A program made the position numbers and the translations under genes. A DNA stretch of 64,000 nt. Origin: Chloroflexota bacterium (GTDB lineage: Bacteria > Chloroflexota > Chloroflexia > Chloroheliales > Chloroheliaceae). The notes beneath the pieces were generated by a model. That model made no database searches. It saw only the letters and a list, made by a program, of their open reading frames with translations, and was not told the DNA's origin. Positions 8,812 to 17,784 of this stretch are shown here, piece after piece (position 1 is the first letter of the stretch; each line of letters starts with the position of its first letter). The stretch lies in contig JAQBPB010000066.1 in NCBI GenBank assembly GCA_028287745.1, forward strand, positions 1-64,000. Direction: 5' to 3'.

Positions 8812-11211
8812 ATGTTGGCTGCAACTGGTTACGTAGGTTCGCGGATTAAACGCCGCGAAGACCCTCGCCTGGTTACCGGAAATGGTAATTTCACCGACGA
8901 TTTTACACCTGCTGGCACTGTTTACTTGCACATGCTCAGAAGCCCTCACGCCCACGCTAAGATTCTAAGCATCAATACTGATGCGGCCAGGGGTATGACG
9001 GGCGTTCTGGCAATTATTACCGGAGAAGACTTGAAAAAGGAACTGGCGGGGCCAATTCCAGGAGTTCCTTATGGGACAATTTCCACTGTCCCGGCCTACT
9101 ACCCGATAACCCATGATCGCGCCCGCTTTGTGGGTAACATTGTGGCGGCGGTGGTGGCCGATACCAGGGCCAATGCCCGGGATGCTGCTGAGGCGGTTGT
9201 AGTTGAATATGAGGTTTTGCCGGTAGTACTGGATATGGAGAAGGCTCACAAAGGTGAACCTACCCTGGTCCACGATGAAATGGCTAACAATCTCTGTACC
9301 GAAATTGAACTGGGCAATGATGTTACGGAAGCTTTTAATACGGCCGCTGTAACGGTGGAAGCTCGTTTTGTTAACCAGCGTCTGGTGCCAAACGCCCTGG
9401 AGAACCGGGTCGCCCTGGCCCAGTACCACCAGGGGGACGAGTCAGTCACGCTCTATGTCACCAGTCAGAACCCGCATATTATCCGGACCCTTCTTTCAGG
9501 TCAAATTGGTGTGGCGGAGCACAAAATCCGGGTAATTGCGCCGGATGTCGGCGGCGGGTTTGGCAGTAAAATCCCTGCCTATGCTGAAGAAGTAATCGCC
9601 TGTATTGCTTCCAAAAAGGTTAGAAAGCCGGTTAAGTGGACCGAAACCCGCAGCGAAAGTTTCGTTGCCACGACTCATGGCCGGGATAACATCGACTATA
9701 TCCGCATGTCGGCCACTAAAGATGGCAAGATTACCGGTCTGGACATTATCGCTTACTGTAACATGGGCGCTTATATGTCCTTACTGGGTCCCAGCGTGGC
9801 GGTCCTGTGCGGCGTGATTGTCCCAGGCCCGTATGCCATTCCGAACGTCCACTTCAAAGCAATCTGTGTTTATACCAATACTACGCCAACTGACGCCTAC
9901 CGGGGCGCAGGCCGCCCGGAAGCGACCTATATGTTGGAACGTACTATGAACATGATGGCCGATAAGCTTGGTATGGACCCGATGGAACTGCGCCGGAAAA
10001 ACTTCATCCAGCCGGACCAGTTTCCTTACTTCAACGTGGTTGCCCTCAACTACGACTGCGGTAACTACGAACCGGCGATGGACAAAGCCCTGGAAATCTT
10101 CGGATACCAGGAGATGCGCAAAACCCAGGAAGAAGCCCGCAAGCAGGGCCGTTACATTGGTATCGGTCAGAGCACCTATGTCGAGGTTTGCGGTCTTGGG
10201 CCTGGCTCCGGTATGACTATCTCACGCGGTTATGACTGCGCCGTAGTGCGGGCCGAACTGACCGGCAAAGTAACGGTATTTACCGGGGTCGCTCCTCACG
10301 GGCAGGGTCAGGAAACTACTTTCGCCCAGATTGTAGCCGACCAGTTCAGCATCCCGATTGAAGACGTTACGATCAAGCATGGCGATACCGAAATGACGCC
10401 CTACGGTATGGGTACCTACGGCAGCCGTGGTACGGCGGTCGGCGGTGGTGCCCTTATGCTGGCGATCGATACGGTCAAAGAGAAAGCTAAAAAGATCGCC
10501 GCTTTCCAGATGGAGGCGAACGAGGAAGATGTGGTCTTCGAGGGCGGTAAATTTACCGTTAAAGGCGCTGGCGGCGGTAAGAGCATCAGCTTCCAGGAAG
10601 TCTGCCTCAAAGCGTACATTGACCCCAAGATGGCTCCTGTGATTGAGCCAGGTCTGGAAGCAACCCGTTATTTCGAGCCGGGTAACTTTGTTTATCCGTT
10701 TGGCACGCATTTGGCGGCCGTTGAAATCGAAGCCGAAACCGGCGATGTAAAAATCCTCAAATATGTCTGCGTGGATGACTGCGGCAACCAACTCAACCCG
10801 ATGCTGGTAGAGGGCCAGATTCACGGCGGGCTGGCGCAGGGTATCGGGCAAGCTCTGTTTGAGGAAGCGGTCTATGATAGTAGCGGACAACTTGTCAGCG
10901 GCACCCTGATGGACTATGCCCTGCCTACCGCTGCCGAATTGCCGACCTTTACCCTGGACCATACCGTTACTCCGACCAAGGTCAATCCTTTAGGAGTTAA
11001 GGGTATCGGGGAGGCCGGGACTATCGCCAGTACCCCGGTTATCGTCAATGCGGTCATGGATGCGCTTAAACATTTGGGTATCAAGGATATTCAGATGCCT
11101 TTGCGGCCGGAGAAAATCTGGAAAGCGCTAAATGGCGGGAGTAATAGTAGTAATTCAGCCGGAGCCAGGGAAGCCGTAGTCGAACGGCACTTTGGAGAAG
11201 ATAACAAGTAG
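8812..11211 (+). CDS. coxL: molybdenum hydroxylase large subunit, form II CoxL-like
   Basis: 799 residues of the xanthine oxidase/aerobic CO dehydrogenase large-subunit family, which binds Mo-molybdopterin cytosine dinucleotide. Visible are the N-terminal GSRIKRREDPRLVTG segment, APDVGGGFGSK, GTYGSRGTAVGGGA and the catalytic-glutamate region GVKGIGEAGT. The loop over the active site reads AYRGAGR (residues 362-368), the form II signature. Form I enzymes with proven CO oxidation carry AYxCSFR, whose cysteine holds copper; that cysteine is absent here. The enzyme is therefore better called a putative aldehyde, purine or other hydroxylase with CO as an unproven substrate. A GAGGAGA site precedes the ATG. 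Partner subunits flank it. Confidence 0.93.
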   Translation: MLAATGYVGSRIKRREDPRLVTGNGNFTDDFTPAGTVYLHMLRSPHAHAKILSINTDAARGMTGVLAIITGEDLKKELAGPIPGVPYGTISTVPAYYPITHDRARFVGNIVAAVVADTRANARDAAEAVVVEYEVLPVVLDMEKAHKGEPTLVHDEMANNLCTEIELGNDVTEAFNTAAVTVEARFVNQRLVPNALENRVALAQYHQGDESVTLYVTSQNPHIIRTLLSGQIGVAEHKIRVIAPDVGGGFGSKIPAYAEEVIACIASKKVRKPVKWTETRSESFVATTHGRDNIDYIRMSATKDGKITGLDIIAYCNMGAYMSLLGPSVAVLCGVIVPGPYAIPNVHFKAICVYTNTTPTDAYRGAGRPEATYMLERTMNMMADKLGMDPMELRRKNFIQPDQFPYFNVVALNYDCGNYEPAMDKALEIFGYQEMRKTQEEARKQGRYIGIGQSTYVEVCGLGPGSGMTISRGYDCAVVRAELTGKVTVFTGVAPHGQGQETTFAQIVADQFSIPIEDVTIKHGDTEMTPYGMGTYGSRGTAVGGGALMLAIDTVKEKAKKIAAFQMEANEEDVVFEGGKFTVKGAGGGKSISFQEVCLKAYIDPKMAPVIEPGLEATRYFEPGNFVYPFGTHLAAVEIEAETGDVKILKYVCVDDCGNQLNPMLVEGQIHGGLAQGIGQALFEEAVYDSSGQLVSGTLMDYALPTAAELPTFTLDHTVTPTKVNPLGVKGIGEAGTIASTPVIVNAVMDALKHLGIKDIQMPLRPEKIWKALNGGSNSSNSAGAREAVVERHFGEDNK

Positions 11212-11306
11212 AAAATGCTAAACGATGTGCAGGTGTGTGGGACGCTACCCCGGTGGGTAACCGGTATATCACACCCGGCCCATCCTTTAGAGGGAGATAA
11301 ACAAAA

Positions 11307-12164
11307 ATGATACCGAGCGCGTTTGACTACTATAATCCGGCCAGCCTGGATGAGGCGCTCCAAATGCTGGCCGAGGATGGCGAAAATAGCAAAGTAATGG
11401 CAGGCGGGCACAGCCTGATCCCGGCCATGCGCCTGAGATTGGCTCAACCGGAAAAGATTATCGACATCCAGGGCTTGCGCCCCCATCTTTCCTATATCAA
11501 GGAAGAAGATGGGCTGATTAAGATCGGCGCGATGACGACCCACTACCAGGTCGAATCCAGCGAACTTTTGAAGGCCAGCGCTCCTTTGTTGCCGGAGGCC
11601 GCCGCCGTAATTGGTGACGTCCAGGTACGCAACTGGGGTACGGTTGGCGGCAGCCTGGTCCACGCCGACCCCTCAAGTGACCTGCCTTCGGTAATGCTGG
11701 CTTTGGATGCTGAAATGGTCCTTACCAGCGTAAAGGGCGAGCGCGTCGAACCGGCACTGTCCTTCTTTTCCGGCATCTTGCAGACCACGATTGAACCGGA
11801 CGAACTCTTAACCGAAATCCGGTTTAAGGCGCCTGCCGGAAAAAAGACCAGCTACAAGAAACTGCCCAACAAAGCCTCGCACTACTCGGTGGTTGGCTGC
11901 GCGGCAGTGGTTGGTGTCGCCGATGGCAAAATCACGGATGCCGCCCTGGCCTTTAGCGGCCTGGCCGAAGTGCCTTTGCGCTTTGATGAGCTGGAAAACA
12001 ATCTGGTTGGAAAATCAACTGATGCTGCTTCTATCGAAGAGGCTTGTAAGGGTTTTGCCTCGGGTGTAGATGCCCTGGAAGACTTGCATGGGTCCCAGGA
12101 TTACCGCCGAGCTATGGCCGAAGTGTTCGCCAAGCGGGCAATTTTAGCGGCTGTGAGTCGCTAA
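11307..12164 (+). CDS. coxM: molybdenum hydroxylase FAD-binding medium subunit (CoxM-like)
   Basis: 285 residues, the normal length. The start IPSAFDYYNPASLDEALQML, the FAD pyrophosphate loop AGGHSLIPAMRLRLAQP and the second FAD motif TVGGSLVHADPSSDLP are all intact, followed by the CO_deh_flav_C domain (FKAPAGKKTSYKKLPNKASHY). It receives electrons from the two 2Fe-2S centres and passes them to the acceptor. AGAGGGAGA precedes the ATG. It is the last gene of the cluster: a 36-bp palindrome and then a terminator follow. No coxD/E/F-type maturation genes are present in the window. Confidence 0.93.
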   Translation: MIPSAFDYYNPASLDEALQMLAEDGENSKVMAGGHSLIPAMRLRLAQPEKIIDIQGLRPHLSYIKEEDGLIKIGAMTTHYQVESSELLKASAPLLPEAAAVIGDVQVRNWGTVGGSLVHADPSSDLPSVMLALDAEMVLTSVKGERVEPALSFFSGILQTTIEPDELLTEIRFKAPAGKKTSYKKLPNKASHYSVVGCAAVVGVADGKITDAALAFSGLAEVPLRFDELENNLVGKSTDAASIEEACKGFASGVDALEDLHGSQDYRRAMAEVFAKRAILAAVSR

Positions 12165-12229
12165 AACTCCGTTACCGGGTCAAAAGTTTAAAGTCTTTTA
12201 TCCCGGTAAGGCCTGCTCCGGCTTAACTT

Positions 12230-12265
12230 CCAGGGACTTTTAGAATTAATTCTAAAAGTCCCTGG
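12230..12265. repeat. perfect 36-bp palindrome after coxM
   Basis: The 18-base arm CCAGGGACTTTTAGAATT is followed at once by its exact reverse complement, with no loop. It lies 65 bases after the coxM stop and about 40 bases before a T-tailed terminator. It may act as an RNA 3'-end stabiliser or as a two-fold protein-binding site. Confidence 0.85.
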
Positions 12266-12303
12266 TTGTACATTTCCTGCGAGGGAAACAAGTAATAAAG
12301 TAT

Positions 12304-12346
12304 AAAAGGTATGATTTAAAGATAGGTTTAAAATCTTACCTTTTTT
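12304..12346 (+). terminator. terminator of the cox operon
   Basis: AAAAGGTATGATTT (12304-12317) pairs with AAATCTTACCTTTT (12331-12344) with one mismatch, and the hairpin runs into six Ts. It is placed to end transcription through coxM. Confidence 0.65.
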
Positions 12347-12411
12347 GATTCCTTCTTCCCCCTCTCAGATTTCCCCTCTCAGAAATGAATAAAGTTGGGG
12401 AATATCTTAAT

Positions 12412-12447
12412 AAAAACAAAAAGACTCTTGCCTTAGCAGAGTCTTTT
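12412..12447 (-). terminator. terminator of the zinc-ribbon gene
   Basis: Arms AAAAGACTCT (12419-12428) and AGAGTCTTTT (12438-12447) flank a 9-base loop. Read on the minus strand the hairpin is followed by a T-rich tract, about 40 bases after the zinc-ribbon stop codon. Confidence 0.75.
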
Positions 12448-12487
12448 CCCCAGAAAGCATGATAGTTCACGCGTTTACTTGCTATAT

Positions 12488-12847
12488 CTAGTGGGCCGAA
12501 CCCGAACCTGACCCGGCTGCCACCCGCTGCTGTTCAAAGCAGTCACTGCAATAGACCGGGCGATCGTACTTCGGTACGAAAGGCACAGTCGTTTCCTTGC
12601 CGCAGGCAGCACATTGGACCGGGTGCTGAACGCGATTTTCGCTGGTGCGCGGTCCACGTTCGCGGCTGTGTCCACCACCGCTATAGCTACCACCGGATTG
12701 TTGCTGCTTGCGTGACTGACGGCATTCCGGGCAGCGGCTGGGGTTGTTCATCAACCCTTTTTCGGCGTAGAAACTCTGTTCACCCGCCGTAAACGCAAAC
12801 GGCTTACCGCAATCGCGGCACGTTAAATTTTTGTCCTCAAAGCTCAC
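12488..12847 (-). CDS. zinc-ribbon protein with two CxxC...CxxC modules
   Basis: 119 residues from a GTG start preceded by a strong AAGGAGG. The first module (Cys10, Cys13, Cys39, Cys42; CRDCG and CPECR) matches the small zinc-ribbon family often annotated zf-trcl. A glycine/serine/arginine-rich linker follows, then a second module (CAACG and CSDCF) with VPFVPKYDRPVYC between the pairs. The tail is Gly/Ser-rich. Such proteins are common and often abundant in Chloroflexota; their role is unknown, with nucleic acid or protein binding the likely options. The gene stands alone with its own terminator; an inverted repeat lies in its upstream region. Confidence 0.85.
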   Translation of the reverse strand: MSFEDKNLTCRDCGKPFAFTAGEQSFYAEKGLMNNPSRCPECRQSRKQQQSGGSYSGGGHSRERGPRTSENRVQHPVQCAACGKETTVPFVPKYDRPVYCSDCFEQQRVAAGSGSGSAH

Positions 12848-12915
12848 CTTGGGGCCTCCTTAGAGAAAAGAAACTAGGATTGTTGTCCATTTTGTATTGC
12901 AGAAATACAGGAAAT

Positions 12916-12935
12916 AATGCCATGCAAATGGCATT
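12916..12935. promoter_or_regulatory. inverted repeat upstream of the zinc-ribbon gene
   Basis: AATGCCA and TGGCATT, seven perfect base pairs around six central bases, about 70 bases upstream of the GTG. Size and position fit an operator, but no cognate regulator is known here. Confidence 0.35.
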
Positions 12936-13325
12936 CACTTGTGTTTTGCACTGAGTCAGGTTTAGCCCATATCGCATTATTTTGCTAAATAGCCTTCAGT
13001 ACGGGTTTGCCAGCTCTGGCTTGCGAGCTAAGCCATGAGTGGAAAGGTTATTCGGAGTGAGACCCAGGGGTGGGGGTTGGCTCTTGCCGGTTAGAGGCTG
13101 CCACCAGTACCCTTGATACTTACCGATTGGTTCTAGGCAGAGTAGCTGCCGTCGTTCCGTTTGACCAAAACGCCGCGCTTCGGTACGTAACTGCAGTTTA
13201 GATAGGAATTAAGTCCTATTTACAATAATTCGGCGAACTAAAACAAGTCTCAACCGTAATACTACCAAAGCTCTACAATAAAAGCAATAGGTTAATTAAC
13301 AAATATTAAACGAATTTTGAGTTAA

Positions 13326-13362
13326 AACAAAAATTGCGTCTAATTTAGACGCAATTTTTGTT
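13326..13362. terminator. bidirectional terminator after mdh
   Basis: Two perfectly complementary 17-base arms (5' arm AACAAAAATTGCGTCTA) around a 3-base loop, giving a T tract in both directions. It lies about 95 bases past the mdh stop on the minus strand. Confidence 0.85.
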
Positions 13363-13457
13363 AAATTTCAACAATTGAGGCTTTTTGCCCCCCAGTTTAT
13401 GCTTTCCTAGAGGGGCTATTGGCTAAACTCGTGAAATTTGAGTATGTGGAAATTTTA

Positions 13458-14498
<1,041 letters not shown>

Positions 14499-14514
14499 TC
14501 ACAATCCAGGCTTT

Positions 14515-14543
14515 ATTCTAGTCCAGGCGCCTTTTTTTGGCAA
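14515..14543 (-). promoter_or_regulatory. promoter of mdh
   Basis: Minus-strand TTGCCA (14538-14543) and TAGAAT (14515-14520) with a 17-base spacer, giving a leader of about 90 bases before the mdh ATG. Confidence 0.6.
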
Positions 14544-14613
14544 GTTTGAGGGAATAGGACTTATCTATCAGAGTAATAGAGGTAGGTCAAGTTATCGCAA
14601 CTTATTATTCCTC

Positions 14614-15420
14614 TTACAGGTATTCTTCATCAACTTCACCGGCCTCTTCGCTTTTAAGTTCCTGCCAGACCTGTTTGGTAATTTTGCCGGTTATATCGTA
14701 ATTGTAGCCCCGGCGCTGCAAGAAACTGCCTAGCTTACGGTAAAAGCCCGGCCAGGCTTCGGCGGCATAGCTGTGGGCCTTTTTGCGGGCCAGTTCCAGG
14801 GCTTGTGTTTCTTCAACCGTCTGGTTGCTATCGTTACCGTCTTCGTCGGCTTCTTCCTGTAAAGCTTCCAGGTGTTCCTGGATTACCGTATCGATTATAT
14901 CCCGTGCCACTCTTTTTTTCATTAACTCTTGTTTCAAGAGGTTGCGGCCGCGTGGAGCGAAAGCCAGGCGGTTCTCCACCCAGAATTTTGCGAAACTGGT
15001 GTCATTAAGGTAGTTTAGCTCTTTCAAGCGGTCTAAAACCCGCGTGAGCGTCTCTGCGGTGGCATCAGGGTAGCGTCGGCGTAAGTAGTCGCGCAATTCG
15101 GCTTCGCTGCGCGGCCGCATTGCCAGCATTTGCAGCCCGGCCGCCAGGCCCCGGTTGTACAGGTCAGCGTTCTGGATTTCATCGGCTGCTTCGGCGGTAA
15201 GGTAGAGACCCGCCTTGAGCTTTCGTTCGGCGGCCAGGATCGCGGTTACACTGAAGGCGTATTCTTCCTCTATATGGATATTCACCCGGTCAGGATGGGT
15301 CTTCTGGTACTCGACCAGGGTAATTTTACCTTCGCCGGTAAACTTGCGGCGCATTCGCTTTTCGGCAGCCGTTTCCTTTTGTTCGTAAGGTTTTCTTTTG
15401 CTATTTCTAAAATTATTCAT
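14614..15420 (-). CDS. recX: RecX-family regulator of RecA
   Basis: 268 residues, long for the family. The RecX three-helix repeats are visible: AGLQMLAMRPRSEAELRDYL, then LDRLKELNYLNDTSFAKFWVENR and GRNLLKQELMKKRV. The N-terminal domain (ITLVEYQKTHPDRVNIHIEEEYAFSV) is the extra beta-rich segment found in long RecX proteins. An acidic insert (EEADEDGNDSNQ) lies between the second and third repeats. RecX binds RecA filaments and limits their extension. The gene follows recA on the same strand, but a strong terminator sits between them, so recX expression would need readthrough or a weak own promoter. Confidence 0.88.
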   Translation of the reverse strand: MNNFRNSKRKPYEQKETAAEKRMRRKFTGEGKITLVEYQKTHPDRVNIHIEEEYAFSVTAILAAERKLKAGLYLTAEAADEIQNADLYNRGLAAGLQMLAMRPRSEAELRDYLRRRYPDATAETLTRVLDRLKELNYLNDTSFAKFWVENRLAFAPRGRNLLKQELMKKRVARDIIDTVIQEHLEALQEEADEDGNDSNQTVEETQALELARKKAHSYAAEAWPGFYRKLGSFLQRRGYNYDITGKITKQVWQELKSEEAGEVDEEYL

Positions 15421-15459
15421 ATTACTTCTGACTTAACTTGTCATAACATTAAGCTGTGA

Positions 15460-15489
15460 AAATAAAAAGGCCGACTTTAGAGGTCGGCC
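15460..15489 (-). terminator. terminator of recA
   Basis: GGCCGAC (15469-15475) pairs with GTCGGCC (15483-15489), and the minus strand continues TTTTTATTTT. It starts about 25 bases after the recA stop and before recX. Confidence 0.88.
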
Positions 15490-15513
15490 AATTTTTATTA
15501 TAGTACTACAGGC

Positions 15514-16665
15514 TTAGAAATCGTCGGCCAATTCGTCATCAAGGTCCGGTTCCGGCTCGATGATTGAAACAGCAACTCCGTCACCTACCGGCAAGCCTTT
15601 ATCGGCGTTGTTCTGCTGGCGGATCAGGCCCTCGATTTCCTCGGCATAGTCGGGGTTTTCCCGCAAGAAGTCTTTGGCATTCTCGCGGCCCTGGCCCAGG
15701 CGCTGGTCGTTCAGGTAGAAGAAGGCACCGCTCTTGCGGACCAGCCCCATCTGCACGCCTACGTCAATCAGGTCGCCTTCCTTGCTGATACCGCTACCGA
15801 ACATGATATCAAATTCGGCTTTGCGGAAAGGCGGGGCAACTTTATTTTTAATTACTTTTACCCGGACGTGATTACCAACCTCATCCTGGCCGGTCTTGAT
15901 CGCTTCGACCTTGCGGATATCCAGGCGGACCGAGGCGTAGAACTTAAGCGCGTTACCGCCGGTCGTGGTTTCCGGGTTACCGAACATCACACCGATTTTC
16001 ATACGCAACTGGTTGATGAAGATCAAGCAGGTCCGGCTCTTGCTCACAGCTCCGGCCAGTTTACGCAGGGCCTGGCTCATCAAGCGGGCTTGTAGACCGA
16101 CGTGGGCATCGCCCATATCGCCTTCGATTTCAGCGCGGGGAACCAGCGCGGCTACACTATCAACTACAATTACATCAATCGCGCCGCTGCGGACCAGGGT
16201 TTCGGCAATTTCCAGGGCCTGTTCACCGGTATCCGGCTGCGAAATAAGCAGGTTATCCAGGTCAACACCGCAATGCGAAGCGTAAATCGGGTCAACGGCG
16301 TGTTCAACGTCAATATAAGCTGCTACGCCGCCCATTTTCTGCGCTTCAGCAATAATATGCTGGGCCAGGGTAGTTTTACCGGAAGACTCCGGTCCGTAGA
16401 TTTCAATAATCCGGCCGCGCGGAATACCGCCTACCCCTAACGCCAGGTCAAGGGAAATCGCGCCGGTAGGGATGGCTTCAACCGCCATTCGCTGGCTGGC
16501 ATCACCCATCTTCATAATCGCACCTTTACCAAAGGCGCGTTCAATCTGAGACATTGCCGATTCTAACGCTTTTTCGCGTTCACCTTCGCGACCAGAGCCC
16601 CTAAGATCGCTATAACCTTTTTCGTCTTTTTCAACTCCATTGGAGCCTTTGGAAGATCTTGCCAT
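15514..16665 (-). CDS. recA: recombinase RecA
   Basis: 383 residues. Central protein of homologous recombination: forms ATP-dependent filaments on single-stranded DNA. Walker [10 protein letters not shown] is near residues 90-98; the region after it ([10 protein letters not shown]) and the DNA-binding loops ([25 protein letters not shown] region) are intact. Two non-core parts are seen. One is a polar N-terminal extension of about 35 residues before [16 protein letters not shown]. The other is an acidic C-terminal tail ending [10 protein letters not shown], as in many RecA proteins. Own promoter upstream, terminator downstream, recX next. Confidence 0.97.
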   Translation of the reverse strand: MARSSKGSNGVEKDEKGYSDLRGSGREGEREKALESAMSQIERAFGKGAIMKMGDASQRMAVEAIPTGAISLDLALGVGGIPRGRIIEIYGPESSGKTTLAQHIIAEAQKMGGVAAYIDVEHAVDPIYASHCGVDLDNLLISQPDTGEQALEIAETLVRSGAIDVIVVDSVAALVPRAEIEGDMGDAHVGLQARLMSQALRKLAGAVSKSRTCLIFINQLRMKIGVMFGNPETTTGGNALKFYASVRLDIRKVEAIKTGQDEVGNHVRVKVIKNKVAPPFRKAEFDIMFGSGISKEGDLIDVGVQMGLVRKSGAFFYLNDQRLGQGRENAKDFLRENPDYAEEIEGLIRQQNNADKGLPVGDGVAVSIIEPEPDLDDELADDF

Positions 16666-16758
16666 ATTCTGGTTTACTTCTCTTTCTGCCTCTAATGCCC
16701 TTCGGGGCTATGGCTTGCTCGGTTAATTTTCGGAAGATTTGTTCTAAAAGTTATTGCT

Positions 16759-16787
16759 ATTGTACCCAAAACAAAATACAAAGTCAA
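16759..16787 (-). promoter_or_regulatory. promoter of recA
   Basis: Minus-strand TTGACT (16782-16787) and TACAAT (16759-16764) with a 17-base spacer. A palindromic AACCGGTT lies about 20 bases upstream of the -35, and an AGAACAAATCTTCC segment lies downstream of the -10. Either could be a damage-response operator, but neither matches a LexA site I can name with confidence. Confidence 0.65.
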
Positions 16788-16847
16788 TATATTTATCTCC
16801 ACTAACCGGTTTTAGAGCCACCTGAAAAGGGCCAATTTAGAGCGAAT

Positions 16848-17672
16848 TTATCCGGCGGAGTTATCCACAATATCGAATGAAAGATTGAGCAGCGGTAGTT
16901 TGACCGGTTCGCCCTGGGCATTAATCGAGCTGAAGTTTCCCTTGACCTGATCGCTGTTACTGAAGAATTCCGGTATAACCTGCTTGAATAGGTCGGCGGC
17001 CCGTTCGGCTACCTGGTAACTTTTTTCCGAGGTAGTCAGTACCACAAATTCCGCCCCGCCGATATGTCCCAGGAAGTCACCGGGGTTGCCTTTTTCGCTA
17101 AGAGCCTGGTCCAGGCAGCCGGCGGCCCGCTGTATCAGCTTTTCGCCCTGCGCAAAAGAATAGGCCTGGTTATACTCCCGGAAATTCTCAATGTCGGTGT
17201 AAACTACCGCCCTTTTGGCCGCCGGGTCGGCGGTCCATTCTTCAATGGCGGCTTCCACCTGCTGCCCGCCGGGTAGGCCGGTCAGGCTGGATTTTGTTTT
17301 ATGTTGCAGGTGCTGCAGTTGGGAGCGTACCCGCAGAATTAATTCGTCCGTATCAAAGGGCTTGGTAATATAATCGTCCGCTCCGCGCTGGTAGCCGGTC
17401 TTACGGTCGTGTGGCGCGGTTTTAGCTGTAATCATAATGATCGGGATATGATTGAGGCGGGCGTCCTGCTGCATCTGGCGGCTGACTTCCAACCCGTCCA
17501 TACCTGGAAGCATTAAATCCAGTAAAACCAGGTCCGGGGGCTCCTGGCCCAGGCGATAGAGGGCTTCTTCACCGCTATAGGCTTTGGTAATTTGATATCC
17601 TTCGGGAGCGAGGGTCTCCGCGATTATTTCGACGATCAATGGCTCGTCATCTACAACCAGTATTCTACTCAT
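16848..17672 (-). CDS. response regulator with degenerate GGDEF domain
   Basis: 274 residues. The N-terminal receiver domain is intact: DDE near the start, phospho-acceptor Asp in LLDLMLPGMDG, ITAKT and the KPF lysine. A linker with coiled-coil character leads into a GGDEF-like domain with LTGLPGG, YTDIENFREYNQAYSFAQGE and HIGGAEFVVL. The signature is GGAEF (residues 205-209), with Ala replacing the metal-binding acidic residue, so diguanylate cyclase activity is unlikely. The domain may bind c-di-GMP or GTP or only signal by contact. No kinase is encoded nearby. It lies between recA and an NtrC-type regulator on the same strand. Confidence 0.88.
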   Translation of the reverse strand: MSRILVVDDEPLIVEIIAETLAPEGYQITKAYSGEEALYRLGQEPPDLVLLDLMLPGMDGLEVSRQMQQDARLNHIPIIMITAKTAPHDRKTGYQRGADDYITKPFDTDELILRVRSQLQHLQHKTKSSLTGLPGGQQVEAAIEEWTADPAAKRAVVYTDIENFREYNQAYSFAQGEKLIQRAAGCLDQALSEKGNPGDFLGHIGGAEFVVLTTSEKSYQVAERAADLFKQVIPEFFSNSDQVKGNFSSINAQGEPVKLPLLNLSFDIVDNSAG

Positions 17673-17726
17673 CGGCAGCCTTTACTTTACTAGGAATTGT
17701 AACGCTTTGATAAGGAGACCCGGTTT

Positions 17727-17749
17727 GCCGCCGGTTGAGGACCGGCGGC
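17727..17749 (-). terminator. hairpin after the NtrC-type gene (no T tail)
   Basis: Nine-base arms GCCGCCGGT and ACCGGCGGC around a 5-base loop, between the NtrC-type gene and the GGDEF regulator gene. There is no T run, so it could be a processing or partial termination site rather than a standard terminator. Confidence 0.5.
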
Positions 17750-17784
17750 GACGTACTATGTTATTGACAGGCCAGTGGCCCGGC

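Larger units (their letters stand above)
12848..13457. other. 610-base gap with several small hairpins, possible RNA gene
   Basis: No protein gene was seen. The stretch 12960-13230 is not AT-rich like ordinary intergenic DNA here and contains several short hairpins: GCCAG/CTGGC, GGCTT/AAGCC, GGCAG/CTGCC and ATAGGA/TCCTAT. A plus-strand TTGCAC near 12946 could be a -35 element, and the bidirectional terminator at 13326 would end a transcript. I looked for hallmark motifs of RNase P RNA, tmRNA, SRP RNA and common riboswitches and found none. Confidence 0.25.

Noticed and set aside
8812-11211. True (form I) CO dehydrogenase
   Set aside because: The active-site loop is AYRGAGR and lacks the copper-ligand cysteine of AYxCSFR; the gene order S-L-M is also that of form II.
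12936-13362. RNase P RNA, tmRNA or SRP RNA in the long gap
   Set aside because: The size fits RNase P RNA, but hallmark motifs such as GGAAAGTCCGGGC or a tRNA-like 3' end are absent.
16861-16869. TTATCCACA, a perfect DnaA-box consensus
   Set aside because: It lies within the 3' coding end of the response regulator gene as a single copy, so it is probably chance.
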